A model generated the notes under the pieces. That model saw nothing but the letters and a program-made list of their open reading frames with translations. It had not been told where the DNA came from and did not search any database. Positions 15,067 to 23,813 of a DNA stretch of 36,520 nt are shown here, piece by piece. Positions within the stretch are counted from its first letter, which is position 1, and every line of letters starts with the position of its first letter. The position numbers and the translations under genes are program-made. Source of the stretch: Roseovarius sp. (lineage in GTDB: Bacteria; Pseudomonadota; Alphaproteobacteria; Rhodobacterales; Rhodobacteraceae); contig JARGOC010000034.1 in the NCBI GenBank assembly GCA_029212365.1, positions 1 through 36,520 on the forward strand, read 5' to 3'.

Positions 15067-16050
15067 ATGGCGCCGATGATCCGGTTCAACACCCCATTCG
15101 GCGGCATCTGGATCGCGACGCTGTTACTTTTTCTGGTGTGTCTCGTTGTTGCGCCCGGGGCAGTATCGCGCACGGCGCTGATCTCAATGCTGCCCTTCGC
15201 AGCGATTCTGGCAATTACGGCTGTCGGGCAGACGCTGGTGGTGCAGCAAGGCGGGCTCGACCTGTCGGTGCCCGGCATGATTTCGCTTGCCGCTCTGATT
15301 GTCACGCGCTTTCCCAACCTAGATGACGGGCTCGTTATACCGGGTATTCTTCTTGCAGTCCTTGCTTGTACAGTGGCGGGTCTTATCAGCGGATTGTGCG
15401 TGAGTTTCCTGTCGATAACGCCGCTCGTGGTGACCCTGGCGATGAACGCTTTCATCTTGGGGTTCGTCCGCTGGTATTCAGGGGGCTTTCCGACGGGGGC
15501 GGTGCAGAGCATCAATCAATGGGCAATCGGCTCGACGCTTGGTATTCCCAATACAATGGTCGTGGCCATTATTATCATCGCGGTTGTAACGCTGGTGGTG
15601 AAGCGCTCGGTGATCGGGCGTCGTTTTGAGGCCGTTGGCGCAAACTCGTTTGCCGCCCAGGCGGCGGGTATTCCTGTGCGTCTCTATGTTCTGGGCTCCT
15701 ACACTGCAGCCGGAACGCTTTATGCCATTGCCGGCGTTTTGCTCGCCGCGTTTCTCAAGACGCCGAGCATATTTCTCGGCGAATCCTATCTCTTGCCTAC
15801 CGTCGCGGCGGTGGTGCTGGGGGGCACTGCGCTCACAGGCGGTGTGGGCAGCGTTGTCGCCAGCGCGGTGGCGGCACTGTTTCTCACCCAGTTGGGCCAG
15901 ATTGTCTTGTCGATCGGCGCGCCGACATCAGCACAGCTTCTGATCCAGGCAGCGACGATCGCCGTGGGCATGGGGTTGAGAGGTATCAGTTTCAGAGCAG
16001 TATGGGCGCGATTGAAACCGCCCGTGCTGAGTAAGCAGGACCACACATAA
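15067..16050 (+). CDS. Ribose-type (CUT2) ABC transporter permease
   Basis: A 327-residue inner-membrane protein with about eight to ten hydrophobic helices, of the RbsC/XylH family. The segment QQGGLDLSVPGMISLAA matches the family's GGIDLSVG-like signature, and GANSFAAQAAGIPV followed by LGGTALTGGVGSV matches the conserved cytoplasmic loop and the late LGG motif. It is the first transporter gene, 82 bp after the hydrolase, followed by the binding protein and a second ATPase-permease fusion. Two permease units are thus encoded, allowing a heterodimeric channel. The start could also be the ATG at 15076. Confidence 0.9.
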   Translation: MAPMIRFNTPFGGIWIATLLLFLVCLVVAPGAVSRTALISMLPFAAILAITAVGQTLVVQQGGLDLSVPGMISLAALIVTRFPNLDDGLVIPGILLAVLACTVAGLISGLCVSFLSITPLVVTLAMNAFILGFVRWYSGGFPTGAVQSINQWAIGSTLGIPNTMVVAIIIIAVVTLVVKRSVIGRRFEAVGANSFAAQAAGIPVRLYVLGSYTAAGTLYAIAGVLLAAFLKTPSIFLGESYLLPTVAAVVLGGTALTGGVGSVVASAVAALFLTQLGQIVLSIGAPTSAQLLIQAATIAVGMGLRGISFRAVWARLKPPVLSKQDHT

Positions 16051-16080
16051 GCAAGCAAAGTTCAACAGGAGGAGAAGAAA

Positions 16081-17178
16081 ATGAGACAATATCTGAAAAG
16101 AACTATGGCCATTGCAGCCGCTAGCCTGGTGCTGACCGGCATACCCGCCCTTGCGCAGGATTCGCAAACAGGTCGCATCGGCGATGTGAGCGAGTTCAGT
16201 CCGATCTCGGATTTCTGCGGAGACAAGCCGGTGCGCGTGGCGCTGGTCGACGGGTTTGGCGGCAACAGCTGGCGCCGCATCACGCGCTTTGAATTCGAGG
16301 ATGAAGCATCAAAGTGCGACAACATCTCCGAAATCATCTATGTCGACGGACAGAACAATCCGCAAAAGACGATTTCGGACCTCCAGGGCCTGGTTGCGCA
16401 GGGGATTGAGGCGATCGTGATATTCCCGGATGCCGGTCCCGCCATGCTGCCGGCCATCCGCGCCGCCCATCGCGAGGGGACGTCCATTGTGGCCTACACG
16501 GCCTCTCCGGGCGGCGAGCCGGGTCGCGACTACGTGGACTTCATTGCGCCCAACACGCCGAATGACGGCAAGGAATGGGCTAAGTGGATCGCCAAGCAGC
16601 TCGACGGCAAGGGCAACGTCGTGTTCCTCGGCGGTACGCCGGGCAACCTGCAGAGTCAGGCTGAATTTGAAGGCGCCCAGGAGGTGTTTGCAGACCACCC
16701 GGAGATCAAAATTCTGGGCGGACGACCCATCGACACCAATTGGGATCCCGCCGAAACCCAGCGGGTCGTCTCCGGTCTGCTGACGCAATATGACACGATA
16801 GACGGCATCATCTCGGACTACGGCGGGGGCTCCGTCGGCGGAATTCGTGCGTTCCTGGCCGCTGATCGTCCGCTGGTGCCGTGGGCGGCCAACGACGCGA
16901 ACGAGTTTGCCTGTCTGTGGGAGCAGAACAAGGGTGACAATCCGGACTATCAGATCATGACGCTTTCATCGCGTCCCTGGCTTGTCCGGCTGGCGCTGCG
17001 CAAGGCTCTTGCCCACGCACAGGGAATCGACAACGATGAACCCTCGATCGTCAACATGCCAATTGTCGAAGACAGCACAAATCCGGACATGATGCCGAAA
17101 TGCGACCCGAACCTGCCGCCGGACGCAATCCAGTCTTCAATGCTGAGCGTCGAACAGCTCAAGGCGGTCTTCGAATAG
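16081..17178 (+). CDS. ABC transporter periplasmic substrate-binding protein
   Basis: A 365-residue sugar-binding-type (periplasmic binding protein family 4) protein. The N-terminus has Lys/Arg residues, a hydrophobic core AIAAASLVLTGIPALA and a likely cleavage after ALA-Q near residue 25, so it is secreted to the periplasm. GFGGNSWRR, QKTISDLQGLVAQGIEAIVIFP and FLGGTPGNLQSQAEFEGAQEV follow the family layout. An AGGAGGAGAAG ribosome site directly precedes the ATG. It is flanked by the two transporter membrane genes. A substrate bulkier or less sugar-like than ribose is possible given the monooxygenase in the operon. Confidence 0.9.
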   Translation: MRQYLKRTMAIAAASLVLTGIPALAQDSQTGRIGDVSEFSPISDFCGDKPVRVALVDGFGGNSWRRITRFEFEDEASKCDNISEIIYVDGQNNPQKTISDLQGLVAQGIEAIVIFPDAGPAMLPAIRAAHREGTSIVAYTASPGGEPGRDYVDFIAPNTPNDGKEWAKWIAKQLDGKGNVVFLGGTPGNLQSQAEFEGAQEVFADHPEIKILGGRPIDTNWDPAETQRVVSGLLTQYDTIDGIISDYGGGSVGGIRAFLAADRPLVPWAANDANEFACLWEQNKGDNPDYQIMTLSSRPWLVRLALRKALAHAQGIDNDEPSIVNMPIVEDSTNPDMMPKCDPNLPPDAIQSSMLSVEQLKAVFE

Positions 17179-17197
17179 GGGCCGAATAAATATGAGT

Positions 17198-17219
17198 CGG
17201 CGCCCGCTGCCGGGCGCCG
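17198..17219. other. Strong intergenic hairpin after the binding-protein gene
   Basis: A nine-base perfect stem, CGGCGCCCG at 17198-17206 pairing with CGGGCGCCG at 17211-17219, closes a CTGC loop. No T-run follows. Between a binding-protein gene and its ATPase gene such stems commonly protect the upstream message, giving more binding protein than channel. Confidence 0.6.
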
Positions 17220-17264
17220 GCTACACAAATATTACGGGCATGAATTCCAGCCGGTCGGGGTTAG

Positions 17265-19781
17265 ATGAACCAGAATAGCGAGATATCCGTGGATAGGGTC
17301 GGCACCGAAGCGCCGGTGGCAATGCGGATGCGGGATGTTGTCAAGACGTTCCCTGGCGTGCGCGCGCTCAAATCGGTGAGTTTCGAGGCCTTGGCGGGCG
17401 AGGTTCATGCGCTGGTCGGTGAAAACGGCGCGGGAAAATCAACGCTGATGGGCGTTGCTTCGGGTGACCTGGTCCCTGATAGCGGGCTCGTCGAATATGG
17501 CGGGTTTGCGGTCCGCGAATTCAATCCGAGCGTTTCACGAGATCATGGCATAGCAATCGTTCACCAGCACCCCGCACTGGTTCCGGATCTCACCGTTTCC
17601 GAAAACATCCTCCTGGCGCTACCTACGGATTTGCGCCCCACCTACCGCGATGCAGATGAATGGGTACGCACGCACCTGCAATACTGGCAGGTTGAAATAG
17701 ACCCGGGTGAACGTATCGAGGATATTTCGTTGGCGAATCAGCATTTGATCGAAATTGTCAAAGCATTGGCGCTGAACCCGAAGGTCCTCATTCTCGATGA
17801 GCCGACCGAACATATGGTGGCGGAGGAAGTGCAGCTCCTTTTTGACAGGATCCGAAAGATTATTGCGGAAGGCAGGACCGTCGTCTACATCTCGCACCGC
17901 ATCCACGAAGTGAAGGCGGTGGCGGATCGGGTCACCGTTCTACGCGATGGCGAAATTCGCGGCACATTCGATGCTGAAACCGTGACCGAAAGCGAAATTG
18001 TCAACCTGGTTGTCGGGCGCCAGCTGGACGCTGCCTTCCCGCCAAAACCCGAGACAATCGACCGAACAGGTACGCCAAATCTGGAAGTGGCCGGTCTGAA
18101 GGGCGGTGCATTTGTCGACGTTTCTCTCACCGCCTATCCCGGTGAGATCATCGGGCTTGCCGGGATCGAGGGGAACGGTCAACGCGCGTTTCTTCGCGGG
18201 CTTGCCGGGTTCGACGTCGAGGGTGGCCATGTGCGGATTGGCGGTAAGGATGCGCGTGTGACAAGCACCGTCGAGGCCCGCAAGTCGGGTATTGCTTATA
18301 TTCCACGCGAACGCCATGCGGAGGCACTGTTTAGTGGTATGTCGGTTTTCGACAATATCGGATTGATGGCGCTGGGCCGCCACGCCAAAGGCGGCCTTAT
18401 GCAGCCGAAGCGGGAAACCGAAGCGATTTCGAGCATGTCTCGGGCGCTTTCAGTCAAGACGCCGACACTGGAGATGCAGGTGAATTCGCTCTCCGGTGGC
18501 AATCAGCAGAAATCCGTCATCGCCCGCTGTCTTTTGGACGAACCGGCGCTGTTGCTGGCCGACGAGCCAAGCCAAGGGGTCGACGCGGGCGCGCGGTTGG
18601 AGATTTATCGCATTTTGAGAAAGGCCGCGACCGAGGGGCGGGCGGTGATCGTCGCGTCGTCTGATGCGATCGAATTGCAGGGCCTGTGCGACAGAGTGTT
18701 TATCTTTTCGCGCGGGTCCATCGTCAAGGAACTGGCTGGCGAAGAAGTGACCGAGCGCAACATCACACAGGCAACCCTGACGGCCACGACCGAACGGGCC
18801 CGTACAGGAGAAGGCAGGCAACGGCGCACCTTGTGGCAGCGAGCATTGAAAAGCGATCTGATGCCCGGGCTGGTGCTGATCTTCGCCATGGTCGTTCTCG
18901 GCGCCTACACAAACTCCGTGAATGAAAGCTATCTGACGGGGCGCAATTTCTCGAATGTGCTGCTGCTGCTGACCGCTCTGGGTTTCATCGCGCTGGGCCA
19001 ACTCACCGTCTTACTGACCGCTGGGATCGACCTCGCCGTCGGGCCGCTGTCCGGCTTGGTTGTGGTCGTTGCCTCGTTTTTCGTGCTGGACGATGTGGGA
19101 ACCGGGATGTTGCTCATCGGGTTCATACTCTCGCTGGGAGCGGCACTCCTGACAGGTTTTTTCAACTATACGCTGATACGCGGCCTGCTGATCACACCGG
19201 TGATCGCCACGTTGGCGACCTATATGGGCATACGCGGTCTGTCGCTTCTGCTAAGGGAGGTGCCCGGGGGGCTCATCAATTACGACGTTACCGAATGGTT
19301 AAGCACGCGGGTCGGCTTCATGCCCCTTGCCTTTCTTGTCCTTGTCGCCACGGCGCTGTTCATGGAATTCGTCCTACGCCGGACGCGGCTCGGACTGTCT
19401 CTGCGCGCCGTCGGCAGCGATGAAGCCAATGCGCGCAAGATCGGTGTGAAGACGGAACGGACATTCTTCTTCGCCTACATGATCTGCGCTGCGCTGACTT
19501 GGTGCGGCGGAATAATGCTGATGGCCCAGATCGGCGTGGGTGATCCGACCGCCGGCGTGACCTACACACTGATGGGAATAACTGCGGTAGTGCTGGGCGG
19601 TGCAAGTCTGTTCGGCGGGCGTGGTTCTTATGTCGGTGTGCTGTTGGGCGCTATCCTGGTTCAGCAGATTTTTAACGTGACGACATTCCTGCGCCTGACG
19701 GATGCCTGGCAGTTCTGGCTGCTCGGCATCCTCACCATCGGTGCGGCTGCGTTCTATTCTCATTTGCGGCGCATAAGGTGA
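17265..19781 (+). CDS. Fused ribose-type ABC transporter: double ATPase + permease in one chain
   Basis: An 838-residue protein joining an RbsA-like double ATPase (about 1-510) to an RbsC-like permease (about 530-838). The first ATPase half has GENGAGKSTL, SLANQHLIEIVKALAL and VLILDEPTEH; the second has a degenerate Walker A (GIEGNGQRAFL) but a good LSGGNQQKSVIARCL signature and LLADEPSQGVD, as usual in this family. The permease half starts near SDLMPGLVLIFAMVVLG and carries LTAGIDLAVGPLSGLV, GSDEANARKIGV and LGGASLFGGRGS. ATPase and permease are normally separate genes here; the reading frame runs through the joint with no stop. With the separate permease and binding protein it should form a complete importer serving the catabolic enzymes upstream. 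Confidence 0.92.
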   Translation: MNQNSEISVDRVGTEAPVAMRMRDVVKTFPGVRALKSVSFEALAGEVHALVGENGAGKSTLMGVASGDLVPDSGLVEYGGFAVREFNPSVSRDHGIAIVHQHPALVPDLTVSENILLALPTDLRPTYRDADEWVRTHLQYWQVEIDPGERIEDISLANQHLIEIVKALALNPKVLILDEPTEHMVAEEVQLLFDRIRKIIAEGRTVVYISHRIHEVKAVADRVTVLRDGEIRGTFDAETVTESEIVNLVVGRQLDAAFPPKPETIDRTGTPNLEVAGLKGGAFVDVSLTAYPGEIIGLAGIEGNGQRAFLRGLAGFDVEGGHVRIGGKDARVTSTVEARKSGIAYIPRERHAEALFSGMSVFDNIGLMALGRHAKGGLMQPKRETEAISSMSRALSVKTPTLEMQVNSLSGGNQQKSVIARCLLDEPALLLADEPSQGVDAGARLEIYRILRKAATEGRAVIVASSDAIELQGLCDRVFIFSRGSIVKELAGEEVTERNITQATLTATTERARTGEGRQRRTLWQRALKSDLMPGLVLIFAMVVLGAYTNSVNESYLTGRNFSNVLLLLTALGFIALGQLTVLLTAGIDLAVGPLSGLVVVVASFFVLDDVGTGMLLIGFILSLGAALLTGFFNYTLIRGLLITPVIATLATYMGIRGLSLLLREVPGGLINYDVTEWLSTRVGFMPLAFLVLVATALFMEFVLRRTRLGLSLRAVGSDEANARKIGVKTERTFFFAYMICAALTWCGGIMLMAQIGVGDPTAGVTYTLMGITAVVLGGASLFGGRGSYVGVLLGAILVQQIFNVTTFLRLTDAWQFWLLGILTIGAAAFYSHLRRIR

Positions 19782-19977
19782 AATGGGGCCGAATTGGAGT
19801 TTTGAAGCGTTTTGGAAGCTCTGAAAACCTGGGCGTGGCCTGTCGCGGGCCTGCCTTACGATTGTGCGAGGTTGTTTACACGACATTGTTAGTTCCGATA
19901 GGCTGCTCCCACCTTTCTTTGGTATCTGGCAGATGCTAGCGTTTGTGCCTTGCTGGCAGAACGCAGGAGAGCAGATC

Positions 19978-20733
19978 ATGTCATTGAACCAATTCCAGAA
20001 TCGCCTGTGCAACGATAACCCGCATGATTTTTCAGATCTGCGCGCGGTGGTCATCAACACCTCGCTGAAACGCCAGGCCGGCAAGTCGCACACCAAGCTG
20101 TTGCTGGATGTCGCCGGTCGGATCATGGAGAAAAACGCCGTCTCGGTCAGCCATATCCATATGCTCGATCACCAGGTGGCCTTTGGCGTTCAGCCGGACA
20201 TGACGGAGCATGGTTGGGACAGGGACGATTTTCCCGCAATCTGGAAAGTCATAGACGCTGCGGATATTGTCCTCATCGGAACGCCCATTTGGCTGGGCGA
20301 GGAAAGCTCCCTGTGCCGCCTGCTGATCGAACGGCTGTACGGCATGTCGGGCCTGTTGAACGACAAGGGCCAGAGCATATTCTACGGCAAGGTCGGTGGT
20401 GCGGTGATCACCGGCAATGAAGACGGTATCAAACATTGTGCAATGACCATTCTTTACGCGCTGCAACACCTTGGCCTGACCATACCCCCGCAGGCCGATT
20501 GCGGCTGGATCGGCGAGGCCGGCCCGGGCCCTTCCTACGGCGATGACGCGGAAGGCGGACCGGTGGGTTTCGACAATGAATTCACCCAGCGCAATGCGAC
20601 CATCATGACATGGAACCTGATGCATATGGCGCGTCTGTTGAAGGACAATCCGATCCCCAACCACGGCAATGATCGCAACGCATGGAAGGCGGGATGTCGC
20701 GCAGATTTCGAGAACCCGGAACATCGCCGCTAG
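19978..20733 (+). CDS. NAD(P)H-dependent flavodoxin-like oxidoreductase
   Basis: A 251-residue flavodoxin-fold protein. DLRAVVINTSLKRQAGKSHT gives the phosphate-binding loop for FMN, ADIVLIGTPIWLGEESSL the second FMN loop, and GKVGGAVITGNEDGIKH the third. The frame is open upstream to 19864, but AGGAGA lies eight bases before the ATG at 19978 and homology starts after it. It sits 196 bp after the transporter, so it may be separately transcribed. It probably reduces a quinone or supplies reduced flavin; a link with the upstream catabolic cluster is possible but unproven. Confidence 0.82.
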   Translation: MSLNQFQNRLCNDNPHDFSDLRAVVINTSLKRQAGKSHTKLLLDVAGRIMEKNAVSVSHIHMLDHQVAFGVQPDMTEHGWDRDDFPAIWKVIDAADIVLIGTPIWLGEESSLCRLLIERLYGMSGLLNDKGQSIFYGKVGGAVITGNEDGIKHCAMTILYALQHLGLTIPPQADCGWIGEAGPGPSYGDDAEGGPVGFDNEFTQRNATIMTWNLMHMARLLKDNPIPNHGNDRNAWKAGCRADFENPEHRR

Positions 20734-21273
20734 GCGGGCTGTGTGGAAGAAATGTTTTTGAAATGATGGCTGGGCGGGTGCCCTGTTGGGGAACATGAAC
20801 GACGCAAAGCCTTTGATAAGTCGTCGCATCTGGCTGTGGTGTTAAGGCCCACGCCCGCTTGCGTCTCTTAGTCATCTGCCCAAACCTGAAATGCGCAATG
20901 TTCGCCTTACAGGATGTCGGGACTCAATACGGGGGGCGTCATGGCTTCGCTAATCGAGACCTGCGAACCTGATGGTGCATAAAAGTATACATATCTGACC
21001 GCGAACATCACAATCATCGTAATCGGGCATATGCAGACCTATATCAACCAGCTTTTGAGGTGGAATTATACAGCAACCATTTGATCGTTGTGCCATTTGC
21101 AATGAGGCTTATGCGTTGAGAAAACTTTGTACCGTTCTTCTGGCGCCACATGTTTAACATTTAGAATGGCAAGCGGCGCGGCAGCGAGATTCGGCTCTCC
21201 GCAAGTGGCTCAAAGAAATCAACCCGAAAAACGGGCCTTTAGTTAATCGCTGTTTGTGCATAATGTCGAAACT
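20734..21273. other. AT-rich non-coding stretch
   Basis: About 540 bases between the flavodoxin-like gene and the PIN-domain gene. I find no reading frame with recognisable similarity, no tRNA and no repeat. A small CCCG-AAAAA-CGGG hairpin followed by CCTTT lies near 21223-21240; it could be a weak plus-strand terminator. The composition drops to AT-rich here, in keeping with an inserted or decayed segment. Confidence 0.5.
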
Positions 21274-21855
21274 CTACAATAAGGCAACTGCCTCTGCAGG
21301 GCGCATGATACATGCTTTCGAAAAATTTGATGACACTTCCATCTTTCTTTTAAAGTTGCCATCGCTTGTCACGAATACATCACGTGAATTGTGATCATGA
21401 GCCCAAAACATCTGGCGGTCGCAGAATGCGTTCCTCCATCGCTTTGCCTCTGGGTTTTTAAAAGATTCTACGCTGATGCCCCTTGATCTAGCGAAATCAA
21501 TCCATGAGAACTGCAAGTTCGGAAACAGAACAGAGTGTATTTCCTTTTCGCGATCGACCATGTCCTTGCTCGAGTAAATCGCTTTGTCCCAGTAAACTAG
21601 ATCTGAATATGCAAGGGGTAGAAGCTCTTCCAAATGGCCTAATTGCAAGGCGTCAACACGTTCCTTAAAGCCTGAGTAGTTTTCAATGTATTTGTCGCCC
21701 ACCTGGCGCTCAGAAGCGCTTATAGCCACCAAAGCTACACTTGCTCTGCCATCTGCATGGGCGTTGGCAAGTGCACGCACGCTGTCTGCTCCATGGCGGT
21801 TATCGTCAATGTCTATGATACAGTTGGTATCAATGGTAAAACTTATCAACTTCAC
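21274..21855 (-). CDS. Orphan PIN-domain protein
   Basis: A 193-residue protein with a PIN-like layout: the N-terminal FTIDTNCIIDID strand with Asp9 and Asn11 as metal-site candidates, and near the C-terminus DVFVTSDGNFKRK, the usual second acidic motif. The middle contains WRNAFCDRQMFWAHDHN, with another possible acidic ligand. PIN domains are single-strand ribonucleases, many of them toxins of toxin-antitoxin pairs, but I see no antitoxin gene on either side. It lies alone in an AT-rich segment between two GC-rich metabolic clusters and is transcribed opposite to both. An antiphage or stress ribonuclease role is inference. Confidence 0.7.
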   Translation of the reverse strand: MKLISFTIDTNCIIDIDDNRHGADSVRALANAHADGRASVALVAISASERQVGDKYIENYSGFKERVDALQLGHLEELLPLAYSDLVYWDKAIYSSKDMVDREKEIHSVLFPNLQFSWIDFARSRGISVESFKNPEAKRWRNAFCDRQMFWAHDHNSRDVFVTSDGNFKRKMEVSSNFSKACIMRPAEAVALL

Positions 21856-22145
21856 ATTCCTTTAAATCGTCCCCAATACTACCAACTTTTTTGCAGGAAT
21901 TTGTTGCCGCGACTTTTGTATGCGATGCGCCTTGCCTTTTCGCTCACTCTAAAACTACGCATCTGCCCGCCAAATATCCACTGCCGGAAAAAATACCCCC
22001 AATTCCCCACCCGTGCCCTGCGTGGAAAACCTGTGCGACCCAGCAGCCTTCTCTGCAAGGCGTGCCACCAGGCGGCACATTTCCAAAATCCGGCTCGCAC
22101 AGCGCATCACTTGTGCCACAATGAGCAAAGGGAGAGACGAATTTC

Positions 22146-23810
22146 ATGGATTCAGCACCAGAACCGGTGAACATCCTGTTCATCATGTACGACCAGTTGC
22201 GTTACGATTATCTGTCGTGCGCCGGGCATCCGCATTTGCACACGCCGAATTTTGACCGTGTGGCGAAAATGGGTGTGCGCTTCACCAATGCCTATGTGCA
22301 ATCGCCGATCTGCGGCGCGTCGCGGATGAGTTTCTACACCGGGCGCTATACTTCCTCGCACGGAGCGCAGTGGAATGGCTTTCCCCTGCGGGTCGGCGAG
22401 CAGACCATGGGTGATCATCTGCGGCGCTCGGGCATGGATTGCTGGCTGCTGGGCAAGACCCACATGAAGGCCGATGCCGAGGGCATGCAGCGGCTGGGCC
22501 TCAGCGCCGACAGCCTCATCGGCGCGCGTCAGGCCGAATGCGGCTTTGATGCCTGGATCCGCGATGATGGACTGTGGGGGCAGGGGCCGGACGGTTTCTA
22601 TGACGAGAAACGCTCGCCCTATAATGAATATCTCAAGACCAAGGGCTATCCATCGGAAAACCCCTGGGCCGATTTTGCCAACGCCGGTGTCGATGACAGC
22701 GGCGACATGGCCTCCGGCTGGATGTTCGACAATGCCGACAAGCCGGCCAATATCCGCGAGGAAGACAGCGAGACGCCCTGGCTGACGCGCAAGACCATGG
22801 AATTCATCGAGCAGGCAAAGGCGCCCTGGTGCGCCCATGTCAGCTTCATCAAACCCCATTGGCCCTATATCGTGCCGGCGCCCTATCATGACATGTTCGG
22901 CCCCAACAATGTGCCCCAGGCCGTGCGCCACGAGATGGAACAGGATGATCCCCATCCGGTTTTCGGCGCCTATATGGAAAACAGGATCGCCCAGGCCTTC
23001 CAGCGCGAGGAGGTGCGCCAGAAGGTGATCCCGGCCTATATGGGGCTGATCAAACAGTGCGATGACCAATTGGGCGTGCTGCTGGACTTTCTGGAACAGA
23101 GCGGGCGCATGGACAATACGATGATCGTCCTGACCTCGGACCATGGTGATTATCTGGGGGACCATTGGCTGGGCGAAAAGGACCTGTTTCACGAGCCAAG
23201 CGTCAAGGTGCCACTGATTATCTACGACCCGAGGGCCAGGGCCGATGCGGCGCGCGGCACGACCTGTGATGCGCTGGTGGAAAGCATCGATCTGGCGCCG
23301 ACCTTTGTGGAGGTGGCGGGCGGCAAGGTGGCTGATCATATTCTTGAAGGCCGTTCCCTGCTGCCCTGGTTGCACGGTGAGACCCCCGACTGGCGGCAAT
23401 TCGCCATCAGCGAATTTGATTATTCCGCCACCCCGCAATGCGTCAAACTGGGTCTGGAGCCGCGTGATGCGCGGCTGTTCATGGTATTCGACGGACGCTA
23501 CAAATTGATGCATGCCGAAGGCGGCTTCCGCCCGATGCTGTTTGATCTGCAGAATGATCCGCAGGAATTTGTCGATCTTGCCAAGGGCGACGGGCACCAG
23601 GCGGAAATCGATCGCCTCTATGGCTGTCTGGCGCAATGGGGACGACGGCTGGCACAGCGCGTCACAAGGTCGGAAGACGATATCAAGGCGATGCGCAGCA
23701 AGTCGGGGCGCAAGGGCATATTGCCGTTTCTTGTCGACGGCTCCGAGGTGCCCGCCGAACTGACGGAACGCTATCGCGGTCCGGCGCCGCACATCTATAC
23801 GGGAGAGTGA
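22146..23810 (+). CDS. Sulfatase-superfamily hydrolase (arylsulfatase or phosphonate monoester hydrolase type)
   Basis: A 554-residue formylglycine-dependent hydrolase. NILFIMYDQLRYD supplies the first metal Asp, CGASR at 56-60 followed by MSFYTGRY is the formylglycine motif (C-x-A-x-R variant), LLGKTHM the following Lys/His, and LTSDHGDYLGDHWLGEKD the late Asp-His metal motif. The motif order and the FIKPHWPY segment resemble phosphonate monoester hydrolase/phosphodiesterase members as much as classic arylsulfatases, so sulfate, phosphonate or phosphodiester substrates are all possible. No signal peptide is seen, so the substrate must enter the cell. GGGAGAGA (22127-22134) precedes the start. 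It heads an operon with an alkylsulfatase-like enzyme and a TRAP transporter; Cys conversion needs a sulfatase-maturing enzyme encoded elsewhere. Confidence 0.9.
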   Translation: MDSAPEPVNILFIMYDQLRYDYLSCAGHPHLHTPNFDRVAKMGVRFTNAYVQSPICGASRMSFYTGRYTSSHGAQWNGFPLRVGEQTMGDHLRRSGMDCWLLGKTHMKADAEGMQRLGLSADSLIGARQAECGFDAWIRDDGLWGQGPDGFYDEKRSPYNEYLKTKGYPSENPWADFANAGVDDSGDMASGWMFDNADKPANIREEDSETPWLTRKTMEFIEQAKAPWCAHVSFIKPHWPYIVPAPYHDMFGPNNVPQAVRHEMEQDDPHPVFGAYMENRIAQAFQREEVRQKVIPAYMGLIKQCDDQLGVLLDFLEQSGRMDNTMIVLTSDHGDYLGDHWLGEKDLFHEPSVKVPLIIYDPRARADAARGTTCDALVESIDLAPTFVEVAGGKVADHILEGRSLLPWLHGETPDWRQFAISEFDYSATPQCVKLGLEPRDARLFMVFDGRYKLMHAEGGFRPMLFDLQNDPQEFVDLAKGDGHQAEIDRLYGCLAQWGRRLAQRVTRSEDDIKAMRSKSGRKGILPFLVDGSEVPAELTERYRGPAPHIYTGE

Positions 23811-23813
23811 CGC

